Below the pieces are notes generated by a model, which did no database searches, was not told the origin of the DNA, and worked only from the letters and a program-made list of their open reading frames with translations. A stretch of 64,000 nucleotides of DNA from Methylocystis sp. Sn-Cys (GTDB lineage: Bacteria; Pseudomonadota; Alphaproteobacteria; Rhizobiales; Beijerinckiaceae): the NCBI RefSeq assembly GCF_016745395.1, contig NZ_JAERVJ010000005.1, positions 212,695 to 276,694 on the forward strand. The letters are read 5' to 3'. Shown here one piece after another: positions 61,912-64,000 of the stretch (position 1 is the first letter of the stretch; every line of letters begins with the position of its first letter). A program made the position numbers and the translations under genes.

Positions 61912-62787
61912 ATGACGGCATCGCTTCGGGGCAAAACGCTTTTCATCACAGGCGCCAGCCGCGGCATCGGTCTCGCGATCGCCAAAAAGGCCGCCCGCGA
62001 CGGCGCCAATATCGCGATCGCTGCAAAAAGCGTGGCCGAAAATCCGAAAATTCCCGGCACGATCTACACGGCCGCCGCTGAAATCGAGGCGGAGGGGGGC
62101 AAGGCTCTGCCCCTGCCCTGCGACATACGTTTCGACGATCAGGTGGCGGCCGCCGTCTCCAGAACGGTCGAGACCTTCGGCGGTCTCGATATTCTCATCA
62201 ACAACGCCAGCGCCATCGACCTGCGCGGCATCGACCTCCTCGACATGAAGCGCTTCGATCTGATGCACCAGATCAATGCGCGCGGCGCGTATCTTTGCGC
62301 CAAATTCGCGCTGCCGCATCTGCGCAAGGCCGAGAATCCGCACATATTGACGCTCTCGCCGCCGCTCGATTTGAACCCGAAATGGTTCGCCCCCAACCTC
62401 GCCTATACGATGGCGAAATATGGCATGAGCCTCGTCACCCTCGGCCTAGCGAAGGAGCTTGCGCGCGATGGCGTCGCGGTGAATTCGCTTTGGCCCGAGA
62501 CGGCGATCGCCACCGCCGCCGTCGGCAATCTTTTGGGGGGCGAAGAGATCATCCGCCGCTCGCGCAAGCCCGAGATTGTCGCCGATGCGGCGCATGCCGT
62601 GCTGACCCGCCCGTCGCGCGCATGCACGGGGAATTTCTTTATCGACGTTCGCGTGCTCGCCGAGGAAGGCGTGACGGATTTCTCGCCTTATGCGGTCGAT
62701 CCCGCCTATGAGGCGGTGCTCGACTTTTTTCTGGACGAGCCGATCAGCCCGCGTGTCCAGAAGTCGGCCTTCCACGGCGGGAAATAG
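61912..62787 (+). CDS. Short-chain dehydrogenase/reductase (HSDL2-like)
   Basis: A 291-aa SDR. It shows the nucleotide loop LFITGASRGIGLAIAKKAA, the NNASA block in ILINNASAIDLRG, and the catalytic YTMAK (Tyr-x-x-x-Lys). The longer-than-usual insertion AAKSVAENPKIPGTIYTAAAEIEAEGGKALPL and the LSPPLDLNPKWF segment resemble the human HSDL2 group. The substrate is unknown. The ATG at 61912 places the Rossmann fold directly at the N-terminus; an upstream in-frame ATG at 61840 adds noise. Confidence 0.85.
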   Translation: MTASLRGKTLFITGASRGIGLAIAKKAARDGANIAIAAKSVAENPKIPGTIYTAAAEIEAEGGKALPLPCDIRFDDQVAAAVSRTVETFGGLDILINNASAIDLRGIDLLDMKRFDLMHQINARGAYLCAKFALPHLRKAENPHILTLSPPLDLNPKWFAPNLAYTMAKYGMSLVTLGLAKELARDGVAVNSLWPETAIATAAVGNLLGGEEIIRRSRKPEIVADAAHAVLTRPSRACTGNFFIDVRVLAEEGVTDFSPYAVDPAYEAVLDFFLDEPISPRVQKSAFHGGK

Positions 62788-63729
62788 TCAGGCCAGCCCC
62801 CGCGCGCCGATCACGATCGTATAAAGGCCGACGAGCGCCACGAGGCCGCTCGAGAGATAGGGCGCGCGCGCCGCGAGCCCTTCGAGCGCCGGAAAGCGCG
62901 AGACCGCATGGCGGACCCCAATCGCCGCCGCAACGCCCACCAGAACGAGCGTGAGCGCCAGGCCGATGCTGAACGCCAGCACGAGCGCCGCGCCAAGAGT
63001 AAAGCGGCCGGCCTGCAGACAGAGCAGAAGGACGGTGATCGAGGCGGGACAGGGGATGAGTCCGCCAGTGAGCCCGAAAAGGATGATCTGCCCCGTGGTC
63101 GCCTGACGATTGGCGAAACGGCGCTCGATCTCGAGCGCATGCTCCCGCTCATGTGCGTCGGCGTAAACGGTCGAATCGACGGATAGAAGCTCGTTTTCGA
63201 ACTCCTGTTCTTCGACGCTCGTGGCGAGCGCGGCTCCTGCGCCATGCGGGTGGTGATGATGGTGATCGTCGCCATGCTCGTGGGTGTGATGATCGTGCCC
63301 GTGGTGGTCGCCGAGGCCGTGATCATGTCCGTGATGGGCATGGATGTGATCGACATCGGCATGGGCGGGCGCCGGCGAAGCGGTCGTGTTTCGCCACATG
63401 CGCCACGTCATCCAGACGGCGACGGTCAGGATCATCAAGCCCGAAACGATCTGCAGATAAGGCTCGTTGGCCTCGACGTTTATCTGAGCCCCGAGGGACA
63501 TCCCGATCAAAGCGACGAGCCACATGATCGCGGAATGGGAGATTGTCGCGGCAAGCCCTAGAAGCGCCGCCTGTCCCACTGTGCCGCGCACCGCGACGAT
63601 AAAGGCCGCCATCATCGTCTTCGAATGACCCGGCTCCAGCCCATGCAAGGCGCCGAGCACGATGGCGGTCGGGATGAAGATCCAGGCGTTGCCGGCGCTG
63701 GCGTCGAAGAAAGGGGAAAGATTGGACAC
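62788..63729 (-). CDS. Nickel/cobalt exporter, RcnA/NicO family
   Basis: A 313-aa inner-membrane protein. It starts with a helix containing the conserved ALHGLEPGHSKTMMAAFIVA, the RcnA metal-path motif. The second helix block is HSAIMWLVALIGMSLG. A cytoplasmic His-rich loop at residues 122-162 (HADVDHIHAHHGHDHGLGDH and following) is typical of RcnA-like exporters and probably binds metal. The last helices include GGLIPCPASITVLLLCL. It should lower cytoplasmic Ni or Co. It is convergent with the SDR gene, whose stop directly abuts its own. No RcnR-type regulator gene is visible. Confidence 0.9.
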   Translation of the reverse strand: MSNLSPFFDASAGNAWIFIPTAIVLGALHGLEPGHSKTMMAAFIVAVRGTVGQAALLGLAATISHSAIMWLVALIGMSLGAQINVEANEPYLQIVSGLMILTVAVWMTWRMWRNTTASPAPAHADVDHIHAHHGHDHGLGDHHGHDHHTHEHGDDHHHHHPHGAGAALATSVEEQEFENELLSVDSTVYADAHEREHALEIERRFANRQATTGQIILFGLTGGLIPCPASITVLLLCLQAGRFTLGAALVLAFSIGLALTLVLVGVAAAIGVRHAVSRFPALEGLAARAPYLSSGLVALVGLYTIVIGARGLA

Positions 63730-63909
63730 GTCCGCGCGGCTCCTCGCGTGGCGCGGTCGATCGGCGGCCAGGAAGGCTCGCCGTTCCTCGCGGCCATATG
63801 GCCGCCGGGAATGCGCCTGTTGGCCTTATCTAAAGGTTGCGCATTGCCCAAACAAGCGGCGGTCCGCGCCGGTCGGTCGCCCGCTTAGAGCTGGAGTGGT
63901 CCCCCCCAA

Positions 63910-63940
63910 AACGCGACCGGCCGGACTTTCGTCCGGCCGG
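63910..63940 (-). terminator. Rho-independent terminator of the gene at the right edge
   Basis: A perfect 10-bp stem, CCGGCCGGAC-TTTC-GTCCGGCCGG, is followed on the minus strand by TCGCGTTTTGGG. It lies 29 bases past the stop of the gene that enters from the right. Confidence 0.7.
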
Positions 63941-63968
63941 CGCATTTAGTCAGGCTACCGAGTTTCGC

Positions 63969-64000
63969 TTAGGGCATGTCGCCGGCGACGAACTTCGGAA
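63969..64000 (-). CDS. C-terminal end of an unidentified gene
   Basis: The last ten codons read ...PKFVAGDMP followed by TAA. The frame continues past the window edge. A terminator follows at the right distance, which supports a true gene end. Too little is present to name it. Confidence 0.45.
   Translation of the reverse strand, partial: PKFVAGDMP

Overview
The window is high-GC, densely coded DNA from an alphaproteobacterium. Its signature is a complete serine-cycle locus on the minus strand (about 31.9-45.5 kb): ftfL, sgaA, hprA, mtdA, fchA, mtkA, mtkB, ppc, mclA and gckA. That gene set points to a methylotroph using the serine pathway for C1 assimilation. Together with the copper-handling genes, the gene order fits a type II methanotroph of the Methylocystis/Methylosinus group. 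The genus is inference: no pmo, mmo or mxa genes lie in the window.

Layout. 1-9.3 kb: the start of an RNase D-like exonuclease, small hypothetical genes, an AI-2E family permease, a lytic transglycosylase and a very large PodJ-like coiled-coil/Sel1 polarity protein. 9.6-15.2 kb: a plus-strand fatty acid beta-oxidation set (acyl-CoA dehydrogenase, thiolase, bifunctional FadB-type enzyme), with palindromic repeats in the gaps between genes. 15.3-18.1 kb: lgt, a MidA-type methyltransferase and pgeF. 18.2-22.8 kb: a TonB-type protein and a probable copper-handling group (Tat-exported multicopper oxidase with a Met-rich insert, a small secreted protein and a Met/His-rich LTXXQ protein). 23.0-26.9 kb: mfd and sdhE, closed by a clear terminator. 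27.0-28.6 kb: tRNA-Asp followed by an AT-rich Fic gene that looks acquired. 28.8-31.6 kb: a TonB-dependent receptor under a cobalamin riboswitch, with a duplicated fragment of the gckA 3' end just beyond its stop. 31.9-45.5 kb: the serine cycle. 46-51.3 kb: msrB, a CrtI-like oxidoreductase, a PepSY membrane protein and an unusual HdeD-aquaporin Z fusion. 51.5-56.2 kb: a two-armed cluster of SGNH/GSCFA-type enzymes, a methyltransferase and an AlgJ/AlgX-like protein, probably for surface glycan modification. 56.5-60.9 kb: an RND efflux pump pair. 61.2-64 kb: two tandem HdeA/HdeB-like periplasmic proteins, a short-chain dehydrogenase, an RcnA-type Ni/Co exporter and the last codons of a further gene.

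How the genes work together. FtfL, FchA and MtdA interconvert formate and methylene-H4folate. SgaA, HprA, GckA, Ppc, MtkAB and MclA then run the cycle that turns glyoxylate plus a C1 unit into acetyl-CoA and regenerates glyoxylate. In organisms without isocitrate lyase, glyoxylate regeneration needs B12-dependent mutases, which would explain a B12-controlled outer-membrane receptor beside this locus (inference).

Non-coding content. At least four families of intergenic palindromic repeats fill most gaps. Two roughly 190-bp copies of one family (48.25 and 56.33 kb) are strikingly alike. No CRISPR array, rRNA, complete insertion sequence or replication origin was seen. All calls come from reading the sequence; no database search was run.
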